Source: Niebla homalea
Taxonomy: Eukaryota > Ascomycota > Lecanoromycetes > Lecanorales > Ramalinaceae
Assembly (NCBI GenBank): GCA_019925105.1
Contig: JAHGAU010000028.1
Span: 248,001 to 312,000 of the forward strand
DNA length: 64,000 nucleotides
Direction of reading: 5' to 3'
The notes beneath the pieces are model-generated. The model did not search any database and was not told the DNA's origin. It worked only from the letters and a program-made list of their open reading frames with translations. The number at the start of each line of letters is the position of its first letter. The first letter of the stretch is position 1. Positions 32,557 through 45,000 of the stretch are shown here, one piece after another. Both the position numbers and the translations under genes were made by a program.

Positions 32557-33102
32557 GCCTGAACAGGGTTCCGCACAACGGAAGGGAACGCTGCGTGTAA
32601 TCTGGTGGGCCGAGACTTCACGGATATAGGGCGCTCTGGTAGTTGCGCAGGACTCACTGTGATATGTCAACAATGGTTAGTCCCGCGTTCTTGCTCTGGA
32701 TGGAGAGCGCGATCCTTGCAGAGTCGAATGGCACAACCCTGTTGACGGGGATTGACGCGCGCAGACAGTTGGGCATCAGGATAGCAGGCAGCCATGGTCG
32801 CAAGGGAATTTCTGGATGATAGGGAAGAAAGAGCACGAGGCACCCAGACAGTGTGCTGGCAGAAGAATACTGGTATCAAGCACTGCCTGGGAATGTCCAA
32901 CAGTTGACAAATCAGAGATTGCAAGCAAACGCAGATGGGAGAACCGCATGCCATGCATGGGTCCCGAAGATCAAGCAAAGTCGGTGTATTTACGCGGTAA
33001 GTTCATCAAGTCATACTGCGATACGTAGTTTGCAGATTCAGTATGCTCACCCGCCTCATTGGCATCGCAATTCAACTTCTCGCTCGGTCTCCAGAGACAA
33101 TT
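32557..33102. other. convergent 3' region TRS23/eIF3d
   Basis: About 550 bp between gene ends; no supported coding sequence. Confidence 0.45.
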
Positions 33103-34983
33103 TCACTCTTCGCCATTCTCCTCCGCTACTGTACCTTCAGCACCTTCGTCTCCCTCGTCACCCTCATCAAAAGTGCCCATTGGCACTTCGTACAGCCTCA
33201 AAAGCTGCTTGTTTGGGTCTTTGACCAACACATAACGCCCATCCTTCATCTTACGCACCATGTCAATGATCGTGCGCACAATTCCCCATCCGTTGCCCAG
33301 GTTGAGATTCATCTGTTCTGCAAATTTCCGTGGATCATAGCCCATGACGCCGAGGATGACATGTCGATCCGGTGCCCTTGGGTTGATACGTGAAACAAAG
33401 CTGCGAAGGTAAGGTAGGAGTCAGCAAGCATCACAATTCGTGCCCAGGCCCGAGGGAGAAGAGAGTGGAAAGAAATTGAATGCTCAACGTACCCCAATTT
33501 CATTACATCTGCTTTGGCGAGAATGGCCTGCGTGGCCCATCTTGCAAGCTTGCAGCTATTGTTCTTCATCTCCGTAGCCACTACGGCGCCTCGCTGACTC
33601 GAAAGCTTGGTCCGCCAGTCCAGAGCTCCGCCGCTTCCCTGCGCCTTCTGGTCGAATTCGTTTAGTGCTTTCAAGGTTAGCATTTGATCCTCGCCGCTGA
33701 TGTTGTTCTTCACGACAGCATCGATCTCGGTTCGCACAATCAGATGGAGGGGGTCTTCGTCTTTCTCCAGGGAGAGATCAAAGCGTCGGTACTTGTACGC
33801 TTTGGAAGCCAACGGCTCCGTCTCTTCAGAAGGGTTGTAGAACGGATTCTCGTGAGACATTTCCAGCCGTGAGCTCTCACTCTCCATGACCGTTTGATTG
33901 GCAAAGTTGTGATTGATGAATGTAGCTTCCAGAGCCAGTGCTCCTGGAAAATTAATGCTATCCTTGTTGCCTTCCGATGCTTCCAATGGTGCGTCTGCTG
34001 CATTCTCGTTTACACTCACCATATCCAAGGAGGAACCATCACGCTTGTCAAGGTAGATCTTGTTGCCCTGCCGAGTGATGATCATGTCCCAGCTGTATAC
34101 CGATCTGGTAGCGCACATCAGCATCGAGAGGATGTTGTCTGTTGCGAAGATGGTTGCTTCGTCCTTTTCGGCGAGCTCCTGTATTATGGGATCTGAGGAG
34201 GTGGTCACGTTATACGCTGCTCGGTCGACAACGTTGAGCTTCCGCTCCGTGTTCTTGACCGGTGGTTTGTCGTATGCACGATCGTAGTAGTACAAAAAGC
34301 CGTAATTGTCAATGTCTTGACCAGTGCTTGTATCAAGGTTAAGTTTCAACAGGCGAGGGAAATCAATCTCCTCCAGCATGGTCCAGTCGGGCTTAATGTT
34401 GACAGAGGAGTCACGATTCCGTTGAGGCTTGTCATAGTCTTTCCAGCCAAATCTCCTTCCACCTCGACCGCGACCACCGCGCTGATCGTAGCCGTAGCCC
34501 TGCTGGCCACCACGGCCACCAACCCGAGCATTCTGGTAGTTGCCCCGTCCGCCTCGCTGATCGCGCCCACCTCGACCACGACCTCTGAAAGTGGTCGCAC
34601 CTCCTCGCCCAAACACTTTTTTAGTCGAGGTGCGGGTATTATCGACGACGGAGAAGGAGGATTCGTCCTCGGCCACTTGGACGGCGAAGAGGGACGAAGT
34701 GCCTGCCCCATAAACTTGCTGATCTGGAAGTTCGAGTCAGTGACGGCTCGTATGAACACTGAGCTGAAAGCTCACCTCTATAATTTCTATTGTATTGCTG
34801 CCGACCACCTCGTCCATCTCGGTCCTTGTCCCCACTCGTCCAGTCCGCCATGCGACCTAATTTGTCGCCCTTCGAGTAGGGGGCGTAGGGCACACCATCG
34901 ACGAGTGAATCGGATGTGGTTGGAGGGCCCCATGTCTCATCCGAGGGCAATGCTTGTACGATATTTGATAGAGCGATAGGCAT
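33103..34983 (-). CDS. translation initiation factor eIF3 subunit d
   Basis: Subunit of eIF3, located near the mRNA entry channel of the 40S ribosome; in animals it can bind caps. Three exons: 34983-34776, 34723-33493 and 33400-33103, 578 residues; introns 52 and 92 bp. Seen: N-terminal [20 protein letters not shown], then [21 protein letters not shown] rebuilt by splicing. An RGG box with about ten RGG/RG repeats follows, then [78 protein letters not shown] joined to [20 protein letters not shown], and an acidic tail [11 protein letters not shown]. Aspergilli and Schizosaccharomyces (Moe1) have this subunit; budding yeast lacks it. It is convergent with TRS23. Confidence 0.96.
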
Positions 34984-35787
34984 GTTTTAGACTTTGATTT
35001 AGTCGAATTGTCGCTGACATTCTGCCCTCGGCCGCACACAACTGATATATAAGATTGTTGCCCTCAAACTAAGTTTCATTGGGAATAGCTTGACCAACGA
35101 TTAGCGTTGGCCACGTCCCTCGGTCAGAGGTCACTCTTCCTGCTCTCCTACGGATGTAAATTCACTTGGTTAACACATTGTAGATAACACATTGTAGATG
35201 CCACTATGGTGACTTCAACCTCGAATGAATAGCCAATATTGGGAAGCAGAGTACGAGAGATGGGTTTCATGATGGTCCCTCATTACCGAAGGGCCGACTG
35301 CAGTTATGCTTAGAAGTTGCACTGACCCTCTCATTCAAAACATGTGGGCAGTGTGTACAGAGTCATGATTCAATATTGGTTCAGCTACTGCAGAGTTGTT
35401 TGTCTTCGGAATATTTGTTGACTCGATTGACACTACTATACATATGATATCTGTTGCGTGAATTCCTGCTCTATTTTCAAGACTTATCTCGCGCATGAGA
35501 TTCATCATTTCTGCGTGAACAAAAGCTGCTGCCTGCTTCCAGAGAGCATTCTCTTCTATGAGTGGCTACATGCCCACCTTCTGTGCGGCTACCTGCATGT
35601 GCTTCATAGAGCAAACCCCCGCAACCCGCAACCAAAAACGTTGGACCGTCAAACATCTCCGCCAGCTCTGAAAGACATCAACGTTCCATCCAATTTTCTA
35701 TTGTCGAAATCTTGATCTTCTCACAAGTCATCCTCAAGGACTTGAAAGAACTTAAAGTCGTGCCAGAAGGCCTAGCATACGAACAAC
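34984..35787. other. intergenic between eIF3d and the tetraspanin gene
   Basis: Divergent upstream region of 0.8 kb. Includes a perfect 14-bp tandem duplication (AACACATTGTAGAT twice, 35172-35199). No gene seen. Confidence 0.5.
35172..35199. repeat. 14-bp perfect tandem duplication
   Basis: AACACATTGTAGAT repeated exactly twice, upstream of eIF3d and the tetraspanin gene. Confidence 0.9.
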
Positions 35788-36827
35788 ATGGGTCTTACTG
35801 GTCGTATTGTCTCAATCATCGTGCCGCTGGTTCGTATGATGACATCTCGTCTGACCACAAAATGCTGATTGACTTTAGCTTCTCCTAGTGCTGTTTGCCT
35901 TTGGGGGGTGAGATGCTTTGCTGAATGGGTGTATCATCTGATCTGATCCTTTCATTATAGCATTGCCTTGCACAGGACTCGAACGCTTGTGCTTCCCATC
36001 TCAAAATATACAACCAGCGCTACCATGGTACTGCCCATCGTCACTGGTGTCTTTATGGGCAGTCTTCAAGCCCAATACGGTCATACGACTCGCAAGCGAG
36101 GAATGAACACGGCCGTTCGGAGCGAAATCCACCTTTTGATAAGCGTTGTGGTAGTGATCTATGATACCGTTATCGCTACCCTAGCTCTCACCAATATGAC
36201 TCCACCAGGTGCTTTGAGATGCCCACTTGAGGATCGGTGGACGGCATTGTACCGTAGCAAGAACTCCCAAGCAATACGAACCATCCAGGATCGCCACAAC
36301 TGTTGTGGGTTCAATACAGTCCAACGCATGGCATGGCCCTTTCCTGATCAGAGCCATACTACAAGAGCTTGCGTAGAAGCCTTTGGCAGGAACCGAGCTT
36401 GTGCGGGTGGATGGAGACAGGATCTGCAAATCACAGCAAGTTTCATTTTGCTAGTCGCTCTCGTGTCTTTCCTGCTCAAGGCAAGCTCTTTCCGCCTCAG
36501 ATGATGACGTACCTACAAGACATGTCGACTAACATCGTAGTCTAGGTAGTCATGGTCATCCTCTACCGAAGTCGGGGCTCAGTCGCATCCTATCACTGGA
36601 GCCCCCACGACCCAATGAGCCTGCCCTCTGATGTTGCTGATGAACGCGAAGACCAGGCACACAGGCGGATAGAGGCGCCTTACCGCGATGAACCTCAGCA
36701 TGACTCACCAGTACAGGATGATGGTTCACGGCGCAATCCAGAGGCGGACGCAGGAGCTTCGAGCAGTGAGCCGATGGTCGCACCGTCTAGGCTTCAGGAA
36801 CGCCGAAATGAGTGGAGTGAGGTGTGA
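35788..36827 (+). CDS. fungal tetraspanin (Tsp3-like)
   Basis: Four-pass membrane protein that organises membrane domains; some fungal tetraspanins act in appressorium penetration. Four exons: 35788-35829, 35879-35907, 35961-36480 and 36546-36827, 290 residues. Seen: TM1 assembled by splicing (IVSIIVPLLLLVLFAFGGIA), TM2 MVLPIVTGVFMGSL, TM3 IHLLISVVVVIYDTVIATLA, a large loop with RHNCCGFNTVQRMAWPFP (CCG hallmark) and further Cys, and TM4 ITASFILLVALVSFLLK continuing over the last junction as VVMVILY. An acidic, disordered cytosolic tail follows. The last intron starts AAG|GCAAGC, a GC-AG intron with branch CGACTAAC; without it the frame stops at 36504. Tsp3 assignment rests on the CCGF and WPF wording. 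Confidence 0.85.
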
Positions 36828-39800
36828 TACCATAGCGAAGCTGACGTTGAACGCTATGAAACTCACATTGCCAGTGCTGCTTGAAACATGGTCAAGGTGT
36901 TTGGGATTAGTCCCTGAATGAGGCATAGAAACTTTGCTCATATAAGGGAAACATCAGTATGTTGTCATTACCAGATATGTAGGCCCATCTAGCAAGCAAT
37001 CACACGCCTACGAGATTGCACTTTCACTGAAGCTGCCGACACAGTTGTATGTGAATAAAATGAGGGAACTACTAGAATATAACTTGCATCCTTCAAGCTT
37101 GCTGATCTACAAGGGAAAGGGACAAAGGAACATGGTGCAAATCGCGTGGACCGCGTCCAATGTGTGCGCCTTTCAGTTGCCATCATCGTTGAATTGTGGC
37201 ATCCGGAAGAGGCCTTAGGCTGCCCTCACAAACGTGGTGCAGGCCAGGTCTTGGCATGATTCTCGTGATTGATTGGACAATGGCACAGTAGTCGGTCATT
37301 ACGGAGTACAATCGCATGAGCTCCACTGACAGCAATAGCGCGTCTCAGTAATCCTTGATGAGGCACAAGCCATGAAGTGAAACCGTTGATAGGATTGTGA
37401 AGTTGAATTCCAACGGCACTCATTCTCGACGGTAAACAAGGCTCCCCAGTACATGGCATGGAATGTCAAGTTCCTGCTGTGAATCCGTGCATGGCGTGAA
37501 GCCTTTTTCTTAAAAGAACAAAAAAAGCTTCGCCGACATCCGCCGAGAAGCACGACATATGTACGTACATGCATAACATTTTGGTGGACGTGCCCGAGCA
37601 TCAAAAGTTCGACAGGTGACGTGAAAGATCATCACTGCCTGTGCTTCATGCATTTAAGGAAGACCCTTGTCTTGTTGCTCTGGTGAAGCTGAGAAGCTTG
37701 GCGGCTGTCGGCTTCTATGAATTCTATGCTCTTGGGGTCGAAGATGACGTGCAGAAGAGCCTGTGGAGTGTGGACTGCCCGTGTGGAGTAGGGGGCTATC
37801 AACGAATGGGTTTGCGAGGCGCAAAGCAATGTCACTTTTTTGCGAGGTGGGAGGGTCAAGGCTCGACCATTCCGTAATTTCCGTAGGCGCGCAGATAGGA
37901 GAGGGCCTCAATTGCAAAACTATTGATTCAATGCCGAGAGTGCTCTTCGATGCACTTGACACCGTTTCTTTCCTTTTGATTCCTTCTCGGGAAATGAGAT
38001 GCTGCCCCACATGGCTGCTTTTTCTCATTTTCACCGTCGTGTCCCTTCCCTAGTCTTGATCTGGTCTCTCTCTCGGCCGGACTTGTAAAGGTGATCATCA
38101 TCTATCGCCTGATCGCCTGCCCCCCTTGGCTCACTTGGCTGCATCTTCGCTGTCATTCTGGCTTAATAATTCTCTCACGCCGATCGTCAAGCCATCACCT
38201 CTAGCCAGGGCGCAGATTGGAGGCGTGAAGAATTTCCTTAAATTCCAACGGCCTCCCTCCAATCACCGATTCTTTTTCCACAGATTCCGGCTGAATTTTG
38301 TGATTGGCCTTCGGCATTCTCTCCCAGACTTTTGAGCCACGCCATCGCGCTTGCCACGATTTAGCCCAAACACTATCATCTCAGCGCTCAGCCGTTCACT
38401 GGTTCTCTTCCTCCTCCAATCCGCTCATTCTTGACAAACAAGCCTTACCAACAGGCTTACCGAACAAACTGCAGCCAATAAACTCCGCAGTCCCGGCAAA
38501 ACGCGATAGGAGGTCTGACGCAGCGCTCGTATAAGTCCCCGCCCGCGACAATAGACACAGCCATCGATTCGACCATCAGACGCTGCGTGCGTCACCTGAC
38601 ATTCATCAGAGCCCGGCACAGTGTTCGACAAATCGGATCAACCAATTGGAGGGATCCTCACTGCTGGTGGTTAGTTCTCCCTGGGGCTCCCACAACATCG
38701 TCGTTGTCGTCGTTGTTGTCGGTGTCGGTGACGGCCATCGAGGCAGGTGTCGGACGCGACAAGTAACAGATAGAGGATCACATCGCGTAGCCATCTCAAT
38801 CGAGCGCAGGATTCAGCTTGACTAACACTCCCACCATCCTCACACAGAGTCTTACCCGGGTGTCGCAACAGCCCTTCAGCGCCATTCTCGCATATCCGAC
38901 ACCACCGGCTCTGCTAAGCGCTCCTCCTTCCAGCAGAAAGCCAGAAACCTGTCGTCCACACAAAACTCAACCTACGCGCCAGCCTAGCCGAGAAGTACAT
39001 AAACAAATTCGAAACTCTTCTGATACCTCTGCCTTGAAACAGCCTCCCCCAAAGGTCAAATCTTCCAAAGGCTGCTCTCACCACCGACTCCCAATCACCT
39101 TAGGTACGTTCTCGCCTGTCTGGGCTTTTAGCGTGGTCTGCAATGCCAACGCATCAATTCATGACCGCTCTTCGTGTACAGCATTGACGCCCACTCCTCC
39201 CAATCGTGACTTGTCATCCCGTCCCTCATCCATGTTCTAATGGTCATCCCACCTAGGAGCCTGCAACGCGACCTTACCTAACCAGCGCATTCCTTTCACT
39301 AAATTTCCACCCTATCCGGACTGCTCTTCAGCGCTCCCTGGTGGCAAGCGACTAGTTCATTGACAACGCCCTCTGGCGGACCGCCTCACTGGGTACGCAT
39401 CGCACACAGTTCGTGAAACCATCACTGGATGCTATCCTTCAACCCAGCGCAACGATCTTAGGCAGCAAAAAGACATTCAAACACGGGGGCGACCGCTTGC
39501 CACGCCTGCAAACACCTGTGACAGCGAGCTTGAATCACCTGCAGTCGTGACAGCACACGCGGAGTGACGCCAGCACACTGCACTGACACCCAACGTCGTT
39601 CGCCCTGGATTATAGGAGCTTCACGAGAACGAAAGCTTTGCGCATCGTAAACGATTACAAGAAGTCTTTTTGGGCCAGACACTTTCCTTCCTTCTTGAGC
39701 TCCCCTGCTCGTTGAAAGTGCGAGAGAGCGGCTGTTCGCGACCCGGTAAGCTTTGCTCAATGTCCAATCATATTGAGATTTGCATGCCGACACTAATGAC

Positions 39801-40121
39801 AGAGGGCTGCAGCGTCGTACATACAGTCTCACCCAATCGTCGCAGCCGGCTGGCCCCGCGGCAGAGGCCTCTGGTCCCTGGATCTTCTGTTATCCCCAAT
39901 CATAAAAGCAGGAGCCTTTCTTCATTCTTTAAGTACAACACTGTCTTGGGCAAGCGCTGCCAAGAGCACGCCTCTCTGGCCTATCCGAGTCCTCAAAGTT
40001 CCCCACGATCTTTACGAAGCGCAGGATTGGGCCCTCTGCATAAGTCGTGTGTGGATTTAGGCGCCATCAGCGAGTGGACATTAACTCAAACCTTCTTCAT
40101 TCCACAAGGCAGGCATTCCTG
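36828..40121. other. 3.3 kb upstream region of HAP2
   Basis: No supported gene. The part from about 38.1 kb is pyrimidine-rich and looks like a promoter plus long 5' leader, with several short upstream frames (for example 38818-39240). Many CCAAT pentamers on both strands occur from 38216 on. 36.9-38.0 kb shows nothing I can name. Confidence 0.45.
38216..38649. promoter_or_regulatory. cluster of CCAAT boxes upstream of HAP2
   Basis: CCAAT or its complement ATTGG occurs at 38216-38220, 38259-38263, 38303-38307, 38416-38420, 38475-38479 and as the palindrome CCAATTGG at 38642-38649. More copies follow at 39091, 39200, 39764, 39833 and 39896. The CCAAT-binding complex containing the downstream gene product recognises this sequence, so autoregulation is plausible; it is documented for hapB in Aspergillus nidulans. 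Confidence 0.55.
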
Positions 40122-41216
40122 ATGATGGACTACGCGCCACCTCAGCAGGCCTCTTATGGCCAGCACCCGCACGCGCCTCCCCACATGCAGGCTGCTTTCA
40201 CGAACGCCCAACAGAATCAAGGGCAGTCCACCATAACCTCACCGCCCAACCAAGCACAGCAGATGCACCACCAACACCACAATCAAGCCTCGCCTATCGT
40301 ACCTTCCCAGGGCGGCAACTTCCCGTACCAAAATCAGCCTCCAGCTCAGCCTAATCACGCGCTTAACTACTCTCAGACTTACGCTGTACCACCCAACTTA
40401 CCACCAAACATGCAGACCGCTGCGGCTATGGCCACCGCGGCCGCATCAGGCAATGCCGGCTATTATGGCATGCCCTCGACATCGATGGGTGAACTGCGAG
40501 GAGGCTCGCCACGGATGGCGACCCTAGCCGGCGTAAAGGCGGAGGGCCCGCGACGATCCCCTCCACAAATGCCAACGCAGATGGGCTCTCTCCCTTCGCA
40601 AGTTCAACAAGGTCACCGCATGTCCCAAGGCCATATCGGTCACCATGTGGGCAGTCCGCACTCGCAGAACCCAGCAGCAGGCATCATGAATCACATGCCT
40701 CCGCGAAATTCTGTACCTCCTCAAATGCCTCATGCGACACAGCACCAGCCTTCTCCTGATGCTCCAGCTGCAGGCGTTGAAGAAGCACCGCTGTATGTCA
40801 ATGCCAAACAGTTCCACCGAATCCTGAAGAGACGTGTCGCGAGGCAGAAGCTTGAGGAGGCCTTGCGGCTTACATCCAAGGGTCGGAAGCCATATTTGCA
40901 CGAGTCGAGGCACAAGCACGCAATGAGGCGGCCAAGAGGACCGGGCGGCAGATTCTTGACTGCGGATGAGGTGTCGGCCATCGAAAAGGGCGAAGGGGGT
41001 GAATTGCAAAAGTATGCTGCCAATCTGCCCAAGGCGGAAACGGACTCGCCTTCGAGTGAAAAGACAGCCAAGACCGGCTCCAAGAGGAAAGCGACGGAGG
41101 AAGATGAGGATATTCCGGCCAAGAAGATCAAGAACGAGGTCAGCAAGAAGAGCTCGAGCCCCGAGGATGATGACGAGGACGCTGAGGATGATGACGATGC
41201 CGACGATGATGAGTAA
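40122..41216 (+). CDS. HAP2: CCAAT-binding transcription factor subunit Hap2/HapB (NF-YA)
   Basis: Sequence-specific subunit of the heteromeric CCAAT-binding complex, which in fungi controls respiration, iron and redox responses and many secondary-metabolite genes. Single exon, 364 residues from ATGATG at 40122; the open frame continues upstream to 40047 but without family-like sequence. Seen: a Gln/Pro/His-rich N-terminal half typical of activators, then the NF-YA core with the subunit-association part (EEAPLYVNAKQFHRILKRR), the linker (KLEEALRLTSKGRKPYLHES) and the DNA-binding part (RHKHAMRRPRGPGGRFLTAD). A bipartite basic NLS-like region follows (GSKRKATEEDEDIPAKKIK), and an Asp/Glu run ends the protein. 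The leader region upstream is unusually long. Confidence 0.95.
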   Translation: MMDYAPPQQASYGQHPHAPPHMQAAFTNAQQNQGQSTITSPPNQAQQMHHQHHNQASPIVPSQGGNFPYQNQPPAQPNHALNYSQTYAVPPNLPPNMQTAAAMATAAASGNAGYYGMPSTSMGELRGGSPRMATLAGVKAEGPRRSPPQMPTQMGSLPSQVQQGHRMSQGHIGHHVGSPHSQNPAAGIMNHMPPRNSVPPQMPHATQHQPSPDAPAAGVEEAPLYVNAKQFHRILKRRVARQKLEEALRLTSKGRKPYLHESRHKHAMRRPRGPGGRFLTADEVSAIEKGEGGELQKYAANLPKAETDSPSSEKTAKTGSKRKATEEDEDIPAKKIKNEVSKKSSSPEDDDEDAEDDDDADDDE

Positions 41217-42080
41217 TTGGATGCCCATCACGGAAGCGGAAACAGCGGATCAAGAATACTTCCACTCGGTTGTGGAAGGACAGATACCCCCCCATTTTGT
41301 TTGAACAATTTTGTCAGCGTGGAAAGCCTGAAAGACATGGGCCGATCAGATTATGAAAGAATATGCATGACTCGGGATTCGGGGATGTAGATTGGGATGT
41401 CCTTCATTGGAGCGGGCATACTACCGAAGCATACTCACAGCTTCCGGTGTATGCATTTTGTACGGTCGACATATACACTCGTTGAGCGATTTGGGCGTTT
41501 TTTTTTTTCAGATACCACTCGTCGAGTTTAACGAATCTCCTTGAGATGGCTTGGGCATAGCGATGGATCTGGTTTGAACTTTGAAAGTATAGCGTGGCGT
41601 GCGGGCATATGGAACACATAGGCGAGGGATGTGTGTGTATGCAGAGCAGATGTGGAGGATACAGTATTAAATCGTGTTAATAGTGTCCGATTCTTCAACC
41701 AGCGGAGCATGGTCTCATTCTCAGTGGTGCTTGATAGCCTACAGATCTGAGCTTCCAAGTCAAATGACTTGTTCTCCGTGTTCCCAGCAGTCAGTGAAGA
41801 CACATCAAACCTACTTATCACAGTCGTACTCCCTGGACCCTACACCGAGATAGTCAACCTGTTGGGACTTTGGGGGGGCCGCCCATGAAACCGTATTTGG
41901 TCACGTGTTTCACGATGGGAATACAGGGGAATACAGATATGCCAAGACATTTTCTTTGCCCCAGACGAAAGCGTCTACGTAAATCAATCCATCTGTCCAC
42001 ATGTCTTGTCCACTGCAAAGATCAAGTCTGAGCGGGAACTGCATTTGATTGCAGCTTTCCCATTATCGGCAGATGCTACC
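41217..42080. other. intergenic between HAP2 and VPS10
   Basis: 3' region of HAP2 and promoter of VPS10, 0.86 kb. A T9 run lies at about 41500. No gene supported. Confidence 0.45.
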
Positions 42081-45000
42081 ATGATAATAAGATTCTCATC
42101 TCCTGTTTCCACAAACCTGGCCCTCCTCCCCATCCTAGCCCTGCTCCTTCAGACATGCTTCATTGCCACGCCTTGCGCGGCTACGTCTGACAACAAAAAG
42201 GATGCCCCTTCTATTTCGAAATACAAATTTGATACATCTCCAGGAGATCATCCGTTCTATTTCGAGGATTCCGATGTGATCCTCGTCCCAACCAGCCGTG
42301 GTACTATCCTACGCTCCGAGGATGCAGGCGTCACCTTTGCTCCCATACCAGATGTCCCCTCCGCATCAGTCTTCAAGCTGTATTTGCATGAGTTCGATAA
42401 GCAAACGGCGCTGGTATGGGGCCAGCGAAACACCCACTACATCACCCACGATCGAGGCAAAACTTGGAAGAACTTCACAATTTCGGGTCTTCCGGTCCTG
42501 GACAGGCCCATCTTCACCTTCCACGCCGGGGACCCAAAGAAGATAATCGTCAATATCTGCTCGAGCCTGTTCCTGTGCGATGAGATGGCCCTGTACACGC
42601 TCGACGCATTTGAGACATCAGTGAAAGAGCTGAGAAAGAGCACGCGCGGCTGTGTGTTCGCGAGGAGCACGTCCGAATGGGGCATGAACTACGTAGGCGG
42701 AGATGATGACAAGGGCACAGATAGTGAAGATCGAGTCGTGTGTGTAGCCACAGGTCGCTTCGTCACTTTCCCGCCCAGCTCGCGAGACAATCGCTTGGTG
42801 GTGAGCGACAACTACTTCAAGGACGAAGAGGAGCCAATCTTGGAGCTTGGCAGGACTGTGCAGGGGATCGTGAATATCGCTGTTGTCAAGGGCTTCCTCA
42901 TCGCGGCCGCCAGTGCAGCTAAAACAGACGAATTGGCCTTGTATGTTACCGACGACGCAAAGCAATGGCACCGCGCAATCTTCCCCAAGGATCATCGACT
43001 CGAGGAAAATGCCTACACCGTTCTGGAGAGCACGAATTACAGTATCCAAGTCGACGTGATGACAACGCCAAGCCCGCTGAGCGCAATGGGTTCCCTGTTC
43101 ACAAGTAATTCCAACGGTACCTACTTCACTCGGAACATCGAGCACACGAATCGAGATTACAAAGGCGTCGTGGATTTTGAAAAGGTGTCCGGCATTCAAG
43201 GGATTGTACTTGTGAATGTGGTCGACAACTGGGAGGATGTGGCGGAAAGCCCTCTGAGCGAACGGAAAATCAAGAGCAAGATCAGCTTCGATGATGGCAG
43301 AACATTTCAAAAGTTATCAGCTGACGGTGACGAGCTCCACCTGCACTCCGTGACAGATCTTGCCAATATGGGGCGAGTATACTCCAGTAAAGCGCCCGGC
43401 TTGATCATGGGCGTGGGAAATACGGGAAAGGCGTTGAAGAGATATGATGACGGTGATACTTGGGTTTCTGATGATGCCGGCGTGAACTGGTCCAAAGCGC
43501 TGAATGACGCCTATAAATATGAGTTTGGGGATCGAGGAGCCGTGCTGCTGGCCGTCAACGACGAAGCTCCTACCGATGAGATTCAATACTCTATCGACCA
43601 TGGCAGAACCTGGAGGAAAGTTGACCTCGGTGAAAAGGTCAAGCCCATGATTTTGACCACCACGCCAGATTCTACTAGCCTGAAATTCTTTCTCATGGGA
43701 AAGATAGGTGAAGGCGAAGAGGCGGAGCACTACGCATTCAATGTCAATTTCGAGGATTATCACAAGGGTGGTAAGTGTGGAGAGAAAGATTTCGAGAAAT
43801 GGTATGCTCGCGTGGATGACAAGGGAGAGCCAACCTGTATCATGGGACATAAGCAATGGTACCGAAGAAGGAAGCCGGACTCTGAATGTTTCGTGGACAA
43901 GGAATTCGACGACCCTGTACCGGAATATGAGCGTTGTGCTTGCGCCGACCCAGATTTTGAATGTGACTACAACTTCGTGCGGAGTGAGGATGGGAAGGAC
44001 TGCGTTCCTACCGGTGCATTTGACATTCCACCGGACAAATGCGAGAACGAAGACCACACATTTGCGGGCTCTTCTGGCTTCAGACTTATACCTGGCAATG
44101 ACTGCGACCCCGATGCAAAAGGTGCGGTGGATCGGACGGAAAAGGTTGAAAGGCCTTGTAAAGGATCTTTGAAGCCGACAAAGCCTCCAGCAAGTGGCGA
44201 AATCACATCGAAGCTGACTACTTTCGATTCATTAGGCATTGCTGAGTATCACTATCTTGAGAGGTCCGACAGAAGCCCAGACGACGATGAAACCGTTGTT
44301 ATGCGCACCACCGAAGGATCATTATACATGACAAAGGACGGCGGCAAGTCCTGGAAACGGCTCTTCAAGGACGAAAAGATCACGAGCATTTTGCCTCATT
44401 CATTCCGAAATGATGTTGTCTTCTTCCTGACAGGCGGCAAAAAGGTCCACTACACGTACAATAGAGGAGAGCACTTTGGTCATTTCAAAGCGCCCGAGTT
44501 CCCAACAGATGATGCGAAAGTGCCGAAGCTGAGCTTCCATCCCAACTACAAAGACTGGCTGATTTGGACCGGTGGCGTTGACTGCAGCTCGAAAAAGGGG
44601 CAGTGCCACAATGTGGCCTTCTTTAGTGAAGACAGGGGCGCCAATTGGGAGCACAGATTACGATATGTCGGTAAATGCGAATTTATCAACGAAGCTGGCC
44701 GTGGCGATGAGAACAAGCTACTTTACTGTGAACAATACAAAGACGAGAGCCTGGACCAGCCACTTCAGCTAAAATGGAGCAACAATTGGTTTGCGAGCGA
44801 AGAGGAAGTATTTGGAGATATCATCGATTTCGCTACCATGTCGGAATTCATCGTTGTCGCTGCACGGAAGGAGGACAATCACGACGCCTTATCATGCCAC
44901 ACAAGCGTGGATGGCAAAACCTTCGCGCTCGCTCAATTTCCCCCAGCCTTCGATGTGCCTACCCAAAAAGCTTACACTGTGCTCGAGAGCAAGTCACACG

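Noticed and set aside
32047..32673. 208-codon minus-strand frame over TRS23
   Set aside because: Antisense shadow of a well-supported gene; sequence has no family features.
37632..38034. Overlapping minus-strand frames at 37.6-38.0 kb
   Set aside because: No motif and no start context or splice partners that would make a gene.
38818..39240. 140-codon plus-strand frame upstream of HAP2
   Set aside because: Low-complexity Pro/Ser/Thr sequence in a pyrimidine-rich leader; no evidence of a protein beyond being open.
41006..41213. Asp/Glu and Lys-rich tail of HAP2 as a separate acidic gene in another frame
   Set aside because: It is the in-frame tail of the NF-YA protein; the other frame is a shadow.
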